A stretch of 64,000 nucleotides of DNA from Franconibacter helveticus LMG 23732 (GCF_000463115.2 NZ_AWFX01000003.1:1-64000), one strand, 5' to 3'; counted from the stretch's first letter, positions 31,147 through 42,595 are shown. Notes: generated from the sequence alone by a model not told the origin. A program made the numbers and translations.

Positions 31147-32334
31147 ATGAAAATAGTCATTGCACCCGATTCCTGGAAGGAAAGCCTCTCCGCCGCCGAC
31201 GTGGCGCAGGCGATTGAAAAAGGTTTTCGCGAAATATTCCCCCATGCCGACTACGTTCGCGTGCCGCTTGCGGATGGCGGCGAGGGAACGGTGGAGGCGA
31301 TGGTCAGCGCGACCCAGGGCACGACTATCACCACGCGCGTGACCGGGCCGCTCGGCCAGCCGGTCGAGGCCAGATGGGGGATTTCGGGCGACGGCAAGAC
31401 CGCGTTTATCGAAATGGCGGAGGCGAGCGGTCTGGCGCTGGTGCCGCCTGCTCAGCGTAACCCGCTGCTGACCACGTCGCGCGGCACTGGCGAGCTGATC
31501 CTTGCCGCGCTGGATCGCGGCGTACGGCACATGCTTATCGGCATCGGCGGCAGCGCCACCAATGACGGCGGGGCCGGCATGGTGCAGGCGCTCGGCGCAA
31601 AACTCTGCGAGGCGTCCGGGCAGGAGATAGGTCCCGGCGGCGCGGCGCTTGCGAAGCTTGCCCGCATCGATCTTTCTGCGCTCGACAGCCGGCTGCGGGA
31701 GTGCGATATCAAAGTCGCGTGCGACGTAACCAACCCGCTCACCGGCGAGCAGGGCGCCTCTTTTATCTTTGGGCCGCAGAAAGGGGCGGACCCGCAGATG
31801 GTGCGCGACCTGGATAGTTACCTGGCGCATTACGCCCGGGTTATTCATCGTGAGCTGCAAAGAGAGGTAGAGACCATCCCAGGCGCAGGCGCGGCGGGCG
31901 GCATGGGGGCGGCGCTGATAGCGTTTCTGAACGCAGAGTTGCGAAGCGGCATTGAGCTGGTAACCGAGGCGCTGCATCTGGAAAACCATATCCATAACTG
32001 CACGCTGGTGGTGACGGGAGAAGGGCGCATTGATAGCCAGAGCATTCATGGCAAAGTGCCTGTGGGCGTGGCGCGCGTGGCGAAGAAGCACCATAAGCCG
32101 GTTATCGGCATCGCCGGTTCGCTAACCCCGGATGTGGCGGTAGTCCATCAGCACGGCCTGGACGCGGTATTCAGCGTGCTTAACAGCATCGGTACGCTGG
32201 AAGAGGCGCTGCGCGACGCGCAAGACAACGTTTACCGTTCGGCGCGCAATATCGCCGCCACGCTGCAAGTGGGTATGAGCGTGACGGGAAAACAGAGCCA
32301 GCCGGTAAAAGAGAGCGAGACCGGCGTCGTTTAA
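31147..32334 (+). CDS. garK: Glycerate 2-kinase GarK
   Basis: GarK phosphorylates D-glycerate to 2-phosphoglycerate, feeding the carbon into glycolysis. It has 395 residues, some 14 longer than E. coli GarK, with an added polar tail after GMSVTGKQ. Family motifs are APDSWKESLSA near the N-terminus, LADGGEGTVEAM near 40, GIGGSATNDGGAGMVQALG near 130, and VTGEGRIDSQSIHGKVP near 288. Last gene of garPLRK. The convergent aaeR ends 10 bp away. Confidence 0.96.
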   Translation: MKIVIAPDSWKESLSAADVAQAIEKGFREIFPHADYVRVPLADGGEGTVEAMVSATQGTTITTRVTGPLGQPVEARWGISGDGKTAFIEMAEASGLALVPPAQRNPLLTTSRGTGELILAALDRGVRHMLIGIGGSATNDGGAGMVQALGAKLCEASGQEIGPGGAALAKLARIDLSALDSRLRECDIKVACDVTNPLTGEQGASFIFGPQKGADPQMVRDLDSYLAHYARVIHRELQREVETIPGAGAAGGMGAALIAFLNAELRSGIELVTEALHLENHIHNCTLVVTGEGRIDSQSIHGKVPVGVARVAKKHHKPVIGIAGSLTPDVAVVHQHGLDAVFSVLNSIGTLEEALRDAQDNVYRSARNIAATLQVGMSVTGKQSQPVKESETGVV

Positions 32335-32344
32335 GCGGCGCGGT

Positions 32345-33295
32345 TCAGGCTGGCGGCAATGGCGTTTGTGCGCCGTTGCCGGTCCCCCGCATCGCCTGGT
32401 ACACCTGCGCCACTTTCACAAAGTAGTCGGTGAGATAGTTAATACACACCTGCACCTTCAGCGGCATTTTGTCTTTCTCGGTATAAAGCGCATAAACCGG
32501 CCGCGGGTCAGACTGGTAGCGCGGCAGTAAGATCTCAAGCTCGCCGCTGTTGATCTCATCGATCACCCACATCAGCGGCACGTAGGCGATGCCTGCGCCA
32601 GCTTTCACCCAGCGCGAGAGCGTCATCGGATCGTTGGTGACGAACCGCCCCTGCGGGATCAGGCGCGTTGAAATCCCCTCCGGCGCCACCAGTTCAAACT
32701 CGTTATCGGGCCTTACGCTGTATTCTAGCCAGGAGTGGCTGGCGAGATCCGAGGGTTTTTCCGGCGCGCCGTTCAGCGCCAGATAGCTCCTGGCGGCGCA
32801 AACCACCATCGGCATTGAGCCAAGACGGCGTGAAAAAAGGCTGGAATCCTGCAACGCGCCAACGCGAATCACCAGGTCCAGACCGTCGGCAATCAAGTCC
32901 GGTGCCGGAATGCCGGTCACCAGGTTTACCGTCAGCCCTGGATATTCGCGCAGCATATCCGCCGTCATGGCCGCCAGCACGTTCTGCGCCATGGTGGAAG
33001 AGCTGCCGATGCGCAGCGTGCCGATGGGCGTATTGTTAAACGCATAAAGCTGCTCGTGCACCTCGCGCACTTCATGCAGCATGCGCCGACAGCCCTGATA
33101 GTAAATACGTCCCGCTTCGGTCAGCCCGATGCTGCGGGTGCTGCGGTTGAGCAACTTAACCTGCAATTCATCCTCAAGTTTTGACACGGTCTGGCTGATA
33201 GAAGAGACGCTCATCTGAAGCTGTCGCGCTGCGCTGGTGAAAGAGCCAAGTTCCACAACCCTGGCGAACACCGACATGCGTTTTAGTCGTTCCAT
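32345..33295 (-). CDS. aaeR: LysR-type regulator AaeR
   Basis: AaeR activates the divergent aaeXAB efflux genes in response to aromatic carboxylic acids such as p-hydroxybenzoate. It has 316 residues. The N-terminal helix-turn-helix (about 1-60, FTSAARQLQMSVSSISQTVSKL) is followed by the effector-binding domain. It is a few residues longer than E. coli AaeR at the C-terminus. It faces aaeX across 173 bp that should hold both promoters. Confidence 0.93.
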   Translation of the reverse strand: MERLKRMSVFARVVELGSFTSAARQLQMSVSSISQTVSKLEDELQVKLLNRSTRSIGLTEAGRIYYQGCRRMLHEVREVHEQLYAFNNTPIGTLRIGSSSTMAQNVLAAMTADMLREYPGLTVNLVTGIPAPDLIADGLDLVIRVGALQDSSLFSRRLGSMPMVVCAARSYLALNGAPEKPSDLASHSWLEYSVRPDNEFELVAPEGISTRLIPQGRFVTNDPMTLSRWVKAGAGIAYVPLMWVIDEINSGELEILLPRYQSDPRPVYALYTEKDKMPLKVQVCINYLTDYFVKVAQVYQAMRGTGNGAQTPLPPA

Positions 33296-33468
33296 TATTC
33301 ACTCTGGCTTAAAAGTGATTTAGATCACATATCATAGATAACTTATTATCAGTTACGTTAATATATTATTACTAAGATAACCAACGCCGCGCTCTCTTCC
33401 GGCCATCCAGGCCACCCGGTTGCGGTCTATCGTTAATAATCGTCGCCTGCATAGTAATCAGAGTCATC

Positions 33469-33672
33469 ATGAGTCTATTTCCCGTTATCGTGGTTTTCGG
33501 CCTGTCGTTTCCGCCGATCTTCATCGAACTGCTCTTATCACTGGCGATTTTCTGGCTGGTGCGCCGCCTGCTGGTCCCTACGGGGATTTATGATTTTGTC
33601 TGGCATCCGGCACTTTTTAATACGGCGCTTTATTGCTGCCTGTTTTATTTAATATCGCGTCTGTTTGTCTGA
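33469..33672 (+). CDS. aaeX: Small membrane protein AaeX
   Basis: AaeX is a 67-residue membrane protein (DUF1656) with two hydrophobic helices, always encoded ahead of aaeAB. Its exact role in efflux is unknown. The sequence is nearly the same as E. coli ([18 protein letters not shown]). It ends 7 bp before the GTG start of aaeA. Confidence 0.95.
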   Translation: MSLFPVIVVFGLSFPPIFIELLLSLAIFWLVRRLLVPTGIYDFVWHPALFNTALYCCLFYLISRLFV

Positions 33673-33679
33673 GGTTGAT

Positions 33680-34612
33680 GTGAAAACGCTAACAAGAACA
33701 CTCTCCCGTACTGCGATCACCCTTGCGCTGGTCATTCTGGCCTTCATCGCTATTTTTCGCGCCTGGGTTTATTACACCGAATCCCCATGGACGCGCGACG
33801 CCCGCTTCAGCGCCGACGTGGTAGCCATCGCGCCCGACGTCGCCGGGCTGGTTACCGCCGTTAACGTCCAGGACAACCAGCTGGTAAAAAAAGGCCAGGT
33901 GCTGTTTACCATTGACCAGCCTCGCTACCAGAAAGCGCTGGAAGAAGCGGAAGCGGACGTGGCCTATTACAACGCGCTGGCGGGCGAGAAGCGCCGCGAA
34001 GCGGGCCGCCGCAACCGTCTTGGCATTCAGGCGATGTCGCGCGAAGAGATTGATCAGTCTAACAACGTATTGCAAACCGTGCTGCATCAGCTGGCGAAAG
34101 CGCAGGCAACGCGCGATCTCGCGAAGCTCGATCTGGAACGCACCGTTGTCCGCGCCCCGGACGACGGCTGGGTGACTAACCTGAATGTGTATGCGGGCGA
34201 GTTTATTACCCGCGGTTCAACGGCCGTCGCGCTGGTAAAACAGAATACCTTCTACGTGCTGGCCTATATGGAAGAGACCAAGCTGGAAGGGGTGCGCCCG
34301 GGCTATCGCGCCGAAATTACGCCGCTTGGCAGTAATGCCGTGCTGCACGGCACCGTTGACAGCGTCGCGGCAGGCGTGACCAATTCAAGCAGCACGCGTG
34401 ACGATAAAGGCATGGCGACGGTGGATTCAAACCTTGAGTGGGTGCGCCTGGCGCAGCGCGTGCCGGTACGTATTCGGCTGGATAAACAAACCGGCAACCT
34501 GTTCCCGGCAGGCACCACGGCGACTGTCGTGATCACCGGCGAGAAAGACCGGGACCGCAGCCAGGAGACGCCTTTTAATAAACTGATGCATCGACTGCGC
34601 GAATTCGGTTAA
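33680..34612 (+). CDS. aaeA: Aromatic acid efflux adaptor AaeA
   Basis: AaeA is the periplasmic membrane-fusion subunit of the AaeAB p-hydroxybenzoate efflux pump. It has 310 residues. One N-terminal membrane helix (about 12-32) is followed by a lipoyl/barrel-sandwich domain split by a helical hairpin (about 85-150). The GTG at 33680 (reading [12 protein letters not shown]) matches the E. coli length and has AGGTTGAT before it. An ATG-like start five codons earlier, overlapping aaeX, lacks support. Confidence 0.95.
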   Translation: MKTLTRTLSRTAITLALVILAFIAIFRAWVYYTESPWTRDARFSADVVAIAPDVAGLVTAVNVQDNQLVKKGQVLFTIDQPRYQKALEEAEADVAYYNALAGEKRREAGRRNRLGIQAMSREEIDQSNNVLQTVLHQLAKAQATRDLAKLDLERTVVRAPDDGWVTNLNVYAGEFITRGSTAVALVKQNTFYVLAYMEETKLEGVRPGYRAEITPLGSNAVLHGTVDSVAAGVTNSSSTRDDKGMATVDSNLEWVRLAQRVPVRIRLDKQTGNLFPAGTTATVVITGEKDRDRSQETPFNKLMHRLREFG

Positions 34613-34617
34613 CCGCT

Positions 34618-36585
34618 ATGGGCATTCTTTCTATCGCGCCGCAGCATCTGCGCTTTGCCATCAAGCTCGCCACCGCAATCGTGCTGGCGCTGTTTGTCGG
34701 CTTTCATTTTCAGCTGGAAACGCCGCGCTGGGCGGTGCTGACCGCCGCTATCGTCGCGGCGGGGCCGGCTTTCGCCGCAGGCGGCGAGCCCTGGTCTGGC
34801 GCTATCCGCTATCGCGGCATGCTGCGTATCGTCGGCACCTTTATCGGCTGTATCGCCGCGCTGGTGATTATCATCTCTATGATCCGCGCGCCGGTAGTTA
34901 TGCTGCTGGTCTGCTGCATCTGGGCTGGCTTTTGCACCTGGATCTCCTCGCTTGTAAAGGTCGAGAACTCCTATGCCTGGGGTCTGGCGGGCTATACCGC
35001 GCTGATTATCGTTATCACTATTCAGACCGCGCCGCTCTCCACCCCGCAGTTCGCGGTGGAGCGATGCAGCGAGATTGTGATAGGCATTTTTTGCGCGATT
35101 GTCGCCGACCTGCTCTTTTCTCCGCGCTCCATCAAGCGCGAAATTGACCGCGAGCTGGACAGCCTGCTGGTCGCGCAGTTTCAGCTAATGCAGCTATGCA
35201 TTAACCACGGCGACAGCGAAGAGCTGGATAAAGCCTGGGGCGCGCTGGTACGCCGCACCACTGCGCTGGAAGGGATGCGCACGAACCTGAATATTGAGTC
35301 GTCGCGCTGGGTGCGGGCCAACCGTCGCCTGAAGGCGCTTAACACGGTATCGCTGACGATGATAACCCAGGCCTGTGAAACCTGGATGATTCAGAACAGC
35401 CGCCCGGAAGCCATCGCCCCTGAGTTCCGCGAGCTGTTTGCCGAACCGGTGGAGACGGCGGCGGATGTGCACAAGCGCCTGAAGTTTATGCGCCGCGTCA
35501 TGGCCTGGACTGGCGAACACGACACGCCTGTGACCCTTTACAGCTGGATCGGCGCCGCAACGCGCTACCTGCTGCTCAAGCGTGGCGTTATCACTAACGC
35601 GAAAATCAGCGTTGTGGAAGAAGAAATCCTGAACGGCGAAGCCGTGGTGAAGCCGGTATCGGCGGAGCGGCATCACGCCATGATTAACTTCTGGCGCACG
35701 ACGGTCTCCTGTATTCTCGGCACGCTGTTCTGGCTGTGGACCGGCTGGACCTCCGGCAGCGGCGCGATGGTGATGATTGCCGTGGTAACCGCGCTGGCGA
35801 TGCGTCTGCCTAACCCGCGAATGGTCGCGCTCGATTTCGTTTACGGCATGCTGGCGGCGTTGCCTCTGGGGGCGCTCTATTTTCTGGTGATTATCCCCAA
35901 CACGCAGCAGAGCATGCTGCTGCTCTGCATAAGCCTTGCGCTGCTCGGCTTTTTCATCGGCATTGAGGTGCAAAAGCGGCGGCTCGGATCGATGGGCGCG
36001 CTGGCGGGGACAATCAACATCATTGTGCTGGATAACCCGATGACCTTTCATTTCAGCCAGTTTCTCGACAGCGCGCTGGGGCAACTGGTGGGCTGTATGC
36101 TGGCGATGATGGTCATTCTGGTGATCCGCGATAATTCGCAGGCGCAAACCGGCCGTACGCTGCTTAACCAGTTTGTTTCGGCGGCGGTGTCGTCGCTCAC
36201 CACGAACAAAGCGCGCCGCCGTGAAAACCATTTACCGGCGCTCTATCAGCAGCTTTTCCTGTTGCTGAACAAGTTTCCGGGGGACGTGGCGAAGTTTCGC
36301 CTGGCGCTGAACCTGATTATCGCTCACCAGCGCCTGCGCGATGCGCCCATTCCGGTAAATGCGGATCTCTCTGCTTTCCACCGCCAGCTGCGTCATACCG
36401 CTGACCGGGTGATTGCCGCAAGAAGCATCGACAAGCGTCGCCAGACCTTTAAGCAACTGCTCGATGAGTTAGATATCTATCAGCAGAAGCTGCATGCCTG
36501 GGACGCGCCGCAGCAGGTGACAGAGCCGGTGAAACGGCTGACGGCGATGCTGCATAAATACCAGCACGCACTGACGGACCGCTGA
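34618..36585 (+). CDS. aaeB: Aromatic acid efflux pump AaeB
   Basis: AaeB is the inner-membrane transporter of the AaeAB system, acting as a relief valve for toxic aromatic acids. It has 655 residues and belongs to the FUSC/aromatic acid exporter family. Two blocks of about five membrane helices (about 13-170 and 355-500) each precede a cytoplasmic region. It begins 5 bp after aaeA and ends before a strong terminator. Confidence 0.96.
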   Translation: MGILSIAPQHLRFAIKLATAIVLALFVGFHFQLETPRWAVLTAAIVAAGPAFAAGGEPWSGAIRYRGMLRIVGTFIGCIAALVIIISMIRAPVVMLLVCCIWAGFCTWISSLVKVENSYAWGLAGYTALIIVITIQTAPLSTPQFAVERCSEIVIGIFCAIVADLLFSPRSIKREIDRELDSLLVAQFQLMQLCINHGDSEELDKAWGALVRRTTALEGMRTNLNIESSRWVRANRRLKALNTVSLTMITQACETWMIQNSRPEAIAPEFRELFAEPVETAADVHKRLKFMRRVMAWTGEHDTPVTLYSWIGAATRYLLLKRGVITNAKISVVEEEILNGEAVVKPVSAERHHAMINFWRTTVSCILGTLFWLWTGWTSGSGAMVMIAVVTALAMRLPNPRMVALDFVYGMLAALPLGALYFLVIIPNTQQSMLLLCISLALLGFFIGIEVQKRRLGSMGALAGTINIIVLDNPMTFHFSQFLDSALGQLVGCMLAMMVILVIRDNSQAQTGRTLLNQFVSAAVSSLTTNKARRRENHLPALYQQLFLLLNKFPGDVAKFRLALNLIIAHQRLRDAPIPVNADLSAFHRQLRHTADRVIAARSIDKRRQTFKQLLDELDIYQQKLHAWDAPQQVTEPVKRLTAMLHKYQHALTDR

Positions 36586-36606
36586 TTTCGCGCTTTTTCT
36601 CAACCA

Positions 36607-36634
36607 GACCGACGCCCAAAGCGTCGGTTTTTTT
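36607..36634 (+). terminator. Terminator of aaeXAB
   Basis: An 8-bp perfect stem (ACCGACGC with GCGTCGGT) closes a 4-base loop and ends in a T7 run. It lies 22 bp after aaeB. Confidence 0.88.
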
Positions 36635-36696
36635 GTAGCTATACTTACGCAAGATAAAGTCAGGCAAGCGACAGGACATATGGTCAGGAGGAGAAA

Positions 36697-38151
36697 ATGA
36701 CGATGCAAAAGCTGGCGGATAACGCGCTTTTTCAGACAGGCTATCTGGTGGACGGCACCTGGCACACTACAGCGACCACCTTCGACGTGCTGAATCCGGC
36801 AACGGGCGACGTGGTGGCGAAAGTCGCCAAAGCGGGCAAAAAAGAGACCGAAGCGGCGATCGCGGCGGCAAGCCGCGCTTTCCCGGCATGGCGGGCGAAA
36901 ACCGCGAAAGCGCGTTCAGAAATTCTTTATCGCTGGTATCAGCTGATTATTGAAAATAAAAGCTGGCTGGGCGAACTGATGACGAGCGAGCAGGGCAAAC
37001 CGCGCAAAGAAGCGGAAGGGGAAGTGGAATACGCCGCAAGCTTTATCCAGTGGTTTGCCGAACAGGCTAAACGTGCGAATGGCGAAATTATCCCCCCGGT
37101 TAAGCCCGGCTCACGTATTCTGGCCACCCGCGAGCCGGTAGGCGTGGTGGCGGCTATCACGCCCTGGAACTTCCCGATGGCGATGCTTACCCGCAAGCTT
37201 GGCCCGGCGCTTGCCGCAGGCTGTACCGGGGTGATTAAGCCTGCCAACAACACGCCGCTTTCCGCCTTCGCGCTGCTGGCGCTGGCTAAGCAGGCAGGCG
37301 TGCCGGACGGCGTGCTAAACGCCGTAGCGGGCAATACGGCGGAAATCAGCGACGCCATCATGGCAAGCCCGCAAGTGCGCAAGATTTCGTTTACCGGCTC
37401 CACGGCCGTAGGCAAAACGCTGATGCGTAACGCGGCGGAAACCATGAAGAAGGTGTCGATGGAGCTTGGCGGCAATGCGCCTTATATCGTGTTTGACGAT
37501 GCCGATATCGACGCGGCAGTTCAGGGCGCCATCGCCAACAAATTTCGCAACGCAGGCCAGGTGTGCGTGAGCGTAAACCGCTTCTTTATTCAGGATGGCG
37601 TTTATGACCGCTTCGTCAACCAGCTGGCGGAAGCGGTGAAGGCGCTGAAGGTCGGTAACGGCATGGAAGAAGGCGTGGTGGTCGGCCCGCTGATTGAGCA
37701 ATCCGCCGTGGATAAAGTGCGCGAGCACGTTGAAGACGCCGTCGCGAAAGGGGCAAAAGTGCTGGCGGGCGGCAAACCGCACGAGCTTGGCGGCAACTTC
37801 TGGCAGCCCACTGTCCTGATTGACGCAAACGAAGAGATGAAGCTTTCTCAGGAAGAGACCTTTGGCCCGCTGGCGGCTTGCTTCCGTTTTAAAACGGAAG
37901 AAGAGGTTATCGCTCGCGCCAATAACACGCCGTACGGCCTTGCCGCCTATTTTTACACGCAAAACCTTCAGCGCGTTTTCCGCGTTTCTCAGCAAATCGA
38001 AAGCGGCATGATAGGCATTAATGAATGTGCGGTATCCACTGAGCTTGGGCCGTTTGGCGGCGTGAAAGAGTCGGGCCTGGGCCGTGAAGGCTCAGTGCTT
38101 GGACTGGAAGAGTTTATGGAAGTGAAAACCCTGCACCTTGGCGGGCTCTGA
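36697..38151 (+). CDS. NAD(P)-dependent succinate-semialdehyde dehydrogenase-like protein
   Basis: This is an aldehyde dehydrogenase of 484 residues in the GabD group, which oxidises succinate or glutarate semialdehyde to the diacid. Visible motifs are the cofactor-binding ITPWNFPMAMLTRKLGPALA near residue 150, FTGSTAVGK near 230, the general-base glutamate in SMELGGNAP near 252, and the catalytic cysteine in NAGQVCVSVNR near 286. E. coli has no gene here, so it is an accessory insertion between aaeB and yhcO. No gabT partner is nearby. The true substrate is not certain. The first ATG has AGGAGG five bases upstream. Confidence 0.88.
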   Translation: MTMQKLADNALFQTGYLVDGTWHTTATTFDVLNPATGDVVAKVAKAGKKETEAAIAAASRAFPAWRAKTAKARSEILYRWYQLIIENKSWLGELMTSEQGKPRKEAEGEVEYAASFIQWFAEQAKRANGEIIPPVKPGSRILATREPVGVVAAITPWNFPMAMLTRKLGPALAAGCTGVIKPANNTPLSAFALLALAKQAGVPDGVLNAVAGNTAEISDAIMASPQVRKISFTGSTAVGKTLMRNAAETMKKVSMELGGNAPYIVFDDADIDAAVQGAIANKFRNAGQVCVSVNRFFIQDGVYDRFVNQLAEAVKALKVGNGMEEGVVVGPLIEQSAVDKVREHVEDAVAKGAKVLAGGKPHELGGNFWQPTVLIDANEEMKLSQEETFGPLAACFRFKTEEEVIARANNTPYGLAAYFYTQNLQRVFRVSQQIESGMIGINECAVSTELGPFGGVKESGLGREGSVLGLEEFMEVKTLHLGGL

Positions 38152-38194
38152 AACTGCGGGCGGCCATGGGTCGCCCTGATGCCGGTGACGCAGC

Positions 38195-38473
38195 ATGAAA
38201 ATTTATACCTTCGATTTCGATGAGATTACCGAGCAGGCAGATTTTTACCGGGAGTTTTGCCGGGCCTTTGGCCTTGCCAAAAATCAGGTGAGCGATCTGG
38301 ATGCGCTATGGGAGAAGGTAACGCAAGGGGGGCTGCCGCTGCCGCTGGAGATAGAGTTTGTGCATCTGGGGGAAGAACAGCGTCGGCGCTACGGCGCGCT
38401 GATTTTGCTGTTTGACGAAGCAGAAGAGGAGCTGGAAGGTCAGCTCCGCTTCAATATTCGTCATTCAACATAA
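38195..38473 (+). CDS. yhcO: Barstar-family protein YhcO
   Basis: YhcO is a 92-residue protein of the barstar (ribonuclease inhibitor) family. It resembles the inhibitor of barnase but no cognate RNase is known here. Typical features are [11 protein letters not shown] at the N-terminus and the acidic segment [12 protein letters not shown] near the C-terminus. It is in the same position as in E. coli, between aaeB and yhcN, here separated from aaeB by the dehydrogenase gene. Confidence 0.93.
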   Translation: MKIYTFDFDEITEQADFYREFCRAFGLAKNQVSDLDALWEKVTQGGLPLPLEIEFVHLGEEQRRRYGALILLFDEAEEELEGQLRFNIRHST

Positions 38474-38482
38474 GGCAGGGCT

Positions 38483-38509
38483 TAAAAAGGCCCCTGCGAA
38501 AACAGGGGC
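38483..38509 (-). terminator. Terminator downstream of the first yhcN-like gene
   Basis: A 7-bp stem (GCCCCTG with CAGGGGC) closes a 6-base loop and is followed on the minus strand by CTTTTT. A second small hairpin (GTCGTC/GACGAC, 38511-38528) lies between it and the gene. Confidence 0.8.
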
Positions 38510-38535
38510 AAGTCGTCGGACAAGACGACGAGGGT

Positions 38536-38802
38536 TTACTTGTAGAGTTCAGCAGTGGCGTGCCAGTGGTCGCCCTGAGTCAGTTCAGTGATACGGTAGC
38601 TATTGGCGCCTTGTTTTTCTGCTTTTTCAGCCAGCTGCTGGCGAATGTCCATCGGCGCGCCCGTTACCTGAGTAACAGATACGCTGCCCATCGGTTGAAG
38701 GTTCTGCGCCTGTTCGGCATTAACTTGTTGTACTGCGGCGCTGGCGCCAAAAGAGATCAGAGAAGCAAGGCTCAGCGCGGCGATGGTAAATTGGGTTTTC
38801 AT
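38536..38802 (-). CDS. YhcN/BhsA-family secreted stress protein (paralogue)
   Basis: This 88-residue DUF1471 protein has a Sec signal peptide at about 1-22 (ends ASA/AVQQ), followed by the conserved core EQAQNLQPMGSVSV and the family C-terminus GDHWHATAELYK. Family members (YhcN, BhsA, McbA) are periplasmic or outer-membrane stress proteins linked to acid, peroxide and biofilm responses. It is a paralogue of the next gene, with the same final eleven residues, and is the extra copy compared with E. coli. Confidence 0.88.
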   Translation of the reverse strand: MKTQFTIAALSLASLISFGASAAVQQVNAEQAQNLQPMGSVSVTQVTGAPMDIRQQLAEKAEKQGANSYRITELTQGDHWHATAELYK

Positions 38803-38919
38803 TGTCTTAAATCCTCGTCAAAACACTCAACGGCCGGAAGGGGTGAAACGCTATTTTTCTGCTTAGGGCCGTTGCGTGCGGTTTATTGTTATTCAGAACG
38901 TTTATTTATAACGCTTTGC

Positions 38920-39183
38920 TTATTTGTAGAGCTCAGCGGTAGCGTGCCAGTGGTCGCCGGTACGCGCTTCGATAATGCGATAAGCAGATGCGCCTTTTTC
39001 CTGGGCTTTCTGGTCGAGCATATCGTGCATATCCATCGGAACGCCGCCGACGGCATCAACGGTTACCGTACCAATAGCCTGACGGTTTTGCGCCTGATCG
39101 GCACTGATAGAAGATGCTGCAAATGCACCGAAAGAAAGCATGGAAAGAACAGTTGCGGCTGCTACAGTAGATTTAATGTTCAT
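38920..39183 (-). CDS. yhcN: Periplasmic stress protein YhcN
   Basis: This is the likely orthologue of E. coli YhcN, involved in the response to cytoplasmic acid and hydrogen peroxide. It has 87 residues. The Sec signal peptide (about 1-22, ends AFA/ASSI) is followed by the DUF1471 core QAQNRQAIGTVTV and the C-terminal GDHWHATAELYK. The ATG at 39181-39183 is preceded by GAGGTAAACAAT. A further in-frame upstream extension has no family match. The gap of 117 bp to the paralogue lacks a clear terminator. Confidence 0.92.
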   Translation of the reverse strand: MNIKSTVAAATVLSMLSFGAFAASSISADQAQNRQAIGTVTVDAVGGVPMDMHDMLDQKAQEKGASAYRIIEARTGDHWHATAELYK

Positions 39184-39497
39184 ATTGTTTACCTCGTCGT
39201 ATTTATTATCACTGGTCACTGTTCCGTGACCCTCATCACAAAAACAAGTATACACTAGTCACCCAAAAAATTAATAACAAGCTAATGGTTTCCTATGAAA
39301 CTTTGAGCTTGCAGTGATGGTTATTTATTACCGATCGTTATAAAAATGCTTGTTTTTCGATCATTTTTGGTTTTAAATACTTATTAATCAACAGGTTGCT
39401 GTAATTTTGCAATTTGTGCGGTTTATGATGTTCAATAGACTGGGTGAATGCTTTTTCGCAGACGAAGCGACTGGTTACTGGGGGAATGGCAGAAGAA

Positions 39498-39541
39498 ATT
39501 AAAAGAGGGAAGGGAGCCTCCCGCTATGATGTAGCGGGAGG
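39498..39541 (-). terminator. Probable terminator of argR
   Basis: A perfect 10-bp stem (CCTCCCGCTA with TAGCGGGAGG) closes a 5-base loop just after the argR stop. On the minus strand a pyrimidine-rich, T-containing stretch follows. Confidence 0.6.
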
Positions 39542-39547
39542 GAGCGG

Positions 39548-40021
<474 letters not shown>

Positions 40022-40045
40022 TCACCCGTGGTCAGGCCAATAATA

Positions 40046-40083
40046 ACAACATTATTATGCATAAATTTGAATTTTTATGCAAA
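40046..40083. promoter_or_regulatory. Tandem ARG boxes upstream of argR
   Basis: TTTGAATTTTTATGCAAA (40066-40083) matches the 18-bp ARG box pattern TGAAT-N4-ATTCA with one change. A weaker box ending ATGCATA lies at 40046-40063, two bases away. Paired boxes at this position fit the known autoregulation of argR. Confidence 0.6.
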
Positions 40084-41394
<1,311 letters not shown>

Positions 41395-41410
41395 GCGATA
41401 GCCTGAAAAG

Positions 41411-41441
41411 AAAAAACCGGAACTCAGGTTCCGGTTTTTTT
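41411..41441. terminator. Bidirectional terminator between mdh and degS
   Basis: A perfect 9-bp stem (AACCGGAAC with GTTCCGGTT) closes a 4-base loop. An A run precedes it and a T run follows it, so it can end both mdh and degS transcripts. Confidence 0.9.
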
Positions 41442-41452
41442 ATGCCTGCCGC

Positions 41453-42523
41453 TTAACTGGTGGCGGGATATTCCTGAATAGTCACTTCCAGTTTAATGCG
41501 GCGGTCGTTGCGCATGACTTCAACCGGAATCACCGAACCTGGACGAATTTCTGCAACCTGGTCCATGGTTTCCAGCGCAGAGATCGCAGGCTTGTTGTTT
41601 ACAGAAACGATGACATCATTGACCTGAATGCCCGCACGCGCCGCCGGGCCGTCCGGCGCCACTTCATTGACCACAATGCCCTGAATCTGATCGATACCCG
41701 CGGCTGGCGCATGCAGCGGCGTGATTTCGCGCCCGCCGATGCCGATATAGCCGCGAATAACCCGGCCATCGCGAATGAGCTTTTCCATGATTTTCGTGGC
41801 GAGCTGCGTCGGGATGGCAAAGCCAAGCCCTTCCGGCGTTTCGCCATCGTTGCTTTTATCAAACGACAGGGTGTTGATGCCCATCATCTCGCCAAGCGAG
41901 TTCACCAGCGCGCCGCCCGAGTTACCATGGTTGATGGAGGCGTCGGTCTGTAAAAAATTTTGTCTGCCCGTAGGGTTCAGGCCGACGCGCCCTGTGGCGC
42001 TGATGATGCCCTGGGTGATGGTTTGCCCAAGGTTATAAGGGTTGCCGATAGCCAGTACGACATCGCCGATATGCGGCGCGCGGCGGGGGTTAATGGGAAT
42101 GGTCGGCAGGTTCGCCGCATTAATTTTTAGCACGGCGAGGTCCGTCAGGCTGTCTGACCCGACCAACAGCGCTTCGAATACGCGTCCATCCTGTAGCGCG
42201 ACGATTATCTGGTCGGCGTCATTAATTACGTGCTTATTCGTAATGATGTAGCCGCGCTGATCCATGATAACGCCGGAGCCGAGCGTGCGAATCTCCAGCT
42301 GGTTGCGCGCGCCATTACTGACGCCGCGATTATAGACATTCACTACCGCAGGCGCAGCGCGCTTTACCGCCGCGTTATAGCTGGCAGGCGTTTCATCGGC
42401 GCTGTCGTAAACCGGCGTGGATAAAGGGCTCACCTGACGCAGCGAAGGCATAATCGCCAGCAGTATTCCCGCGACGATAAGACCGAGCACAACAGGACGT
42501 AAGAACTTGAGAAACATGGGCAT
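41453..42523 (-). CDS. degS: Site-1 protease DegS
   Basis: DegS senses misfolded outer-membrane proteins in the periplasm and makes the first cut in RseA, releasing sigma E. It has 356 residues. One N-terminal membrane anchor (about 8-26) is followed by a trypsin-like domain with catalytic His (TNKHVINDAD), Asp (SLTDLAVL) and Ser (NHGNSGGALV). A single PDZ domain is at about 255-350. The first ATG at 42521-42523 and one two codons later are both possible. It is downstream of degQ on the same strand. Confidence 0.97.
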   Translation of the reverse strand: MPMFLKFLRPVVLGLIVAGILLAIMPSLRQVSPLSTPVYDSADETPASYNAAVKRAAPAVVNVYNRGVSNGARNQLEIRTLGSGVIMDQRGYIITNKHVINDADQIIVALQDGRVFEALLVGSDSLTDLAVLKINAANLPTIPINPRRAPHIGDVVLAIGNPYNLGQTITQGIISATGRVGLNPTGRQNFLQTDASINHGNSGGALVNSLGEMMGINTLSFDKSNDGETPEGLGFAIPTQLATKIMEKLIRDGRVIRGYIGIGGREITPLHAPAAGIDQIQGIVVNEVAPDGPAARAGIQVNDVIVSVNNKPAISALETMDQVAEIRPGSVIPVEVMRNDRRIKLEVTIQEYPATS

Positions 42524-42569
42524 GGGTTAGTTAATCAGGGAGACGGTCGCAGCATAGCATGACTTATAC

Positions 42570-42595
42570 GGACATCCCACGCAGGCGGGATGTCC
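42570..42595 (-). terminator. Hairpin between degQ and degS
   Basis: A 9-bp perfect stem (GGACATCCC with GGGATGTCC) closes an 8-base loop 14 bp after the degQ stop. No T run follows on the minus strand, so it may attenuate rather than fully end transcription into degS. Confidence 0.5.

Noticed and set aside
38195..38473. yhcO barstar as half of a toxin-antitoxin pair
   Set aside because: No barnase-like or other RNase toxin lies beside it, and yhcO stands without such a partner in E. coli too.
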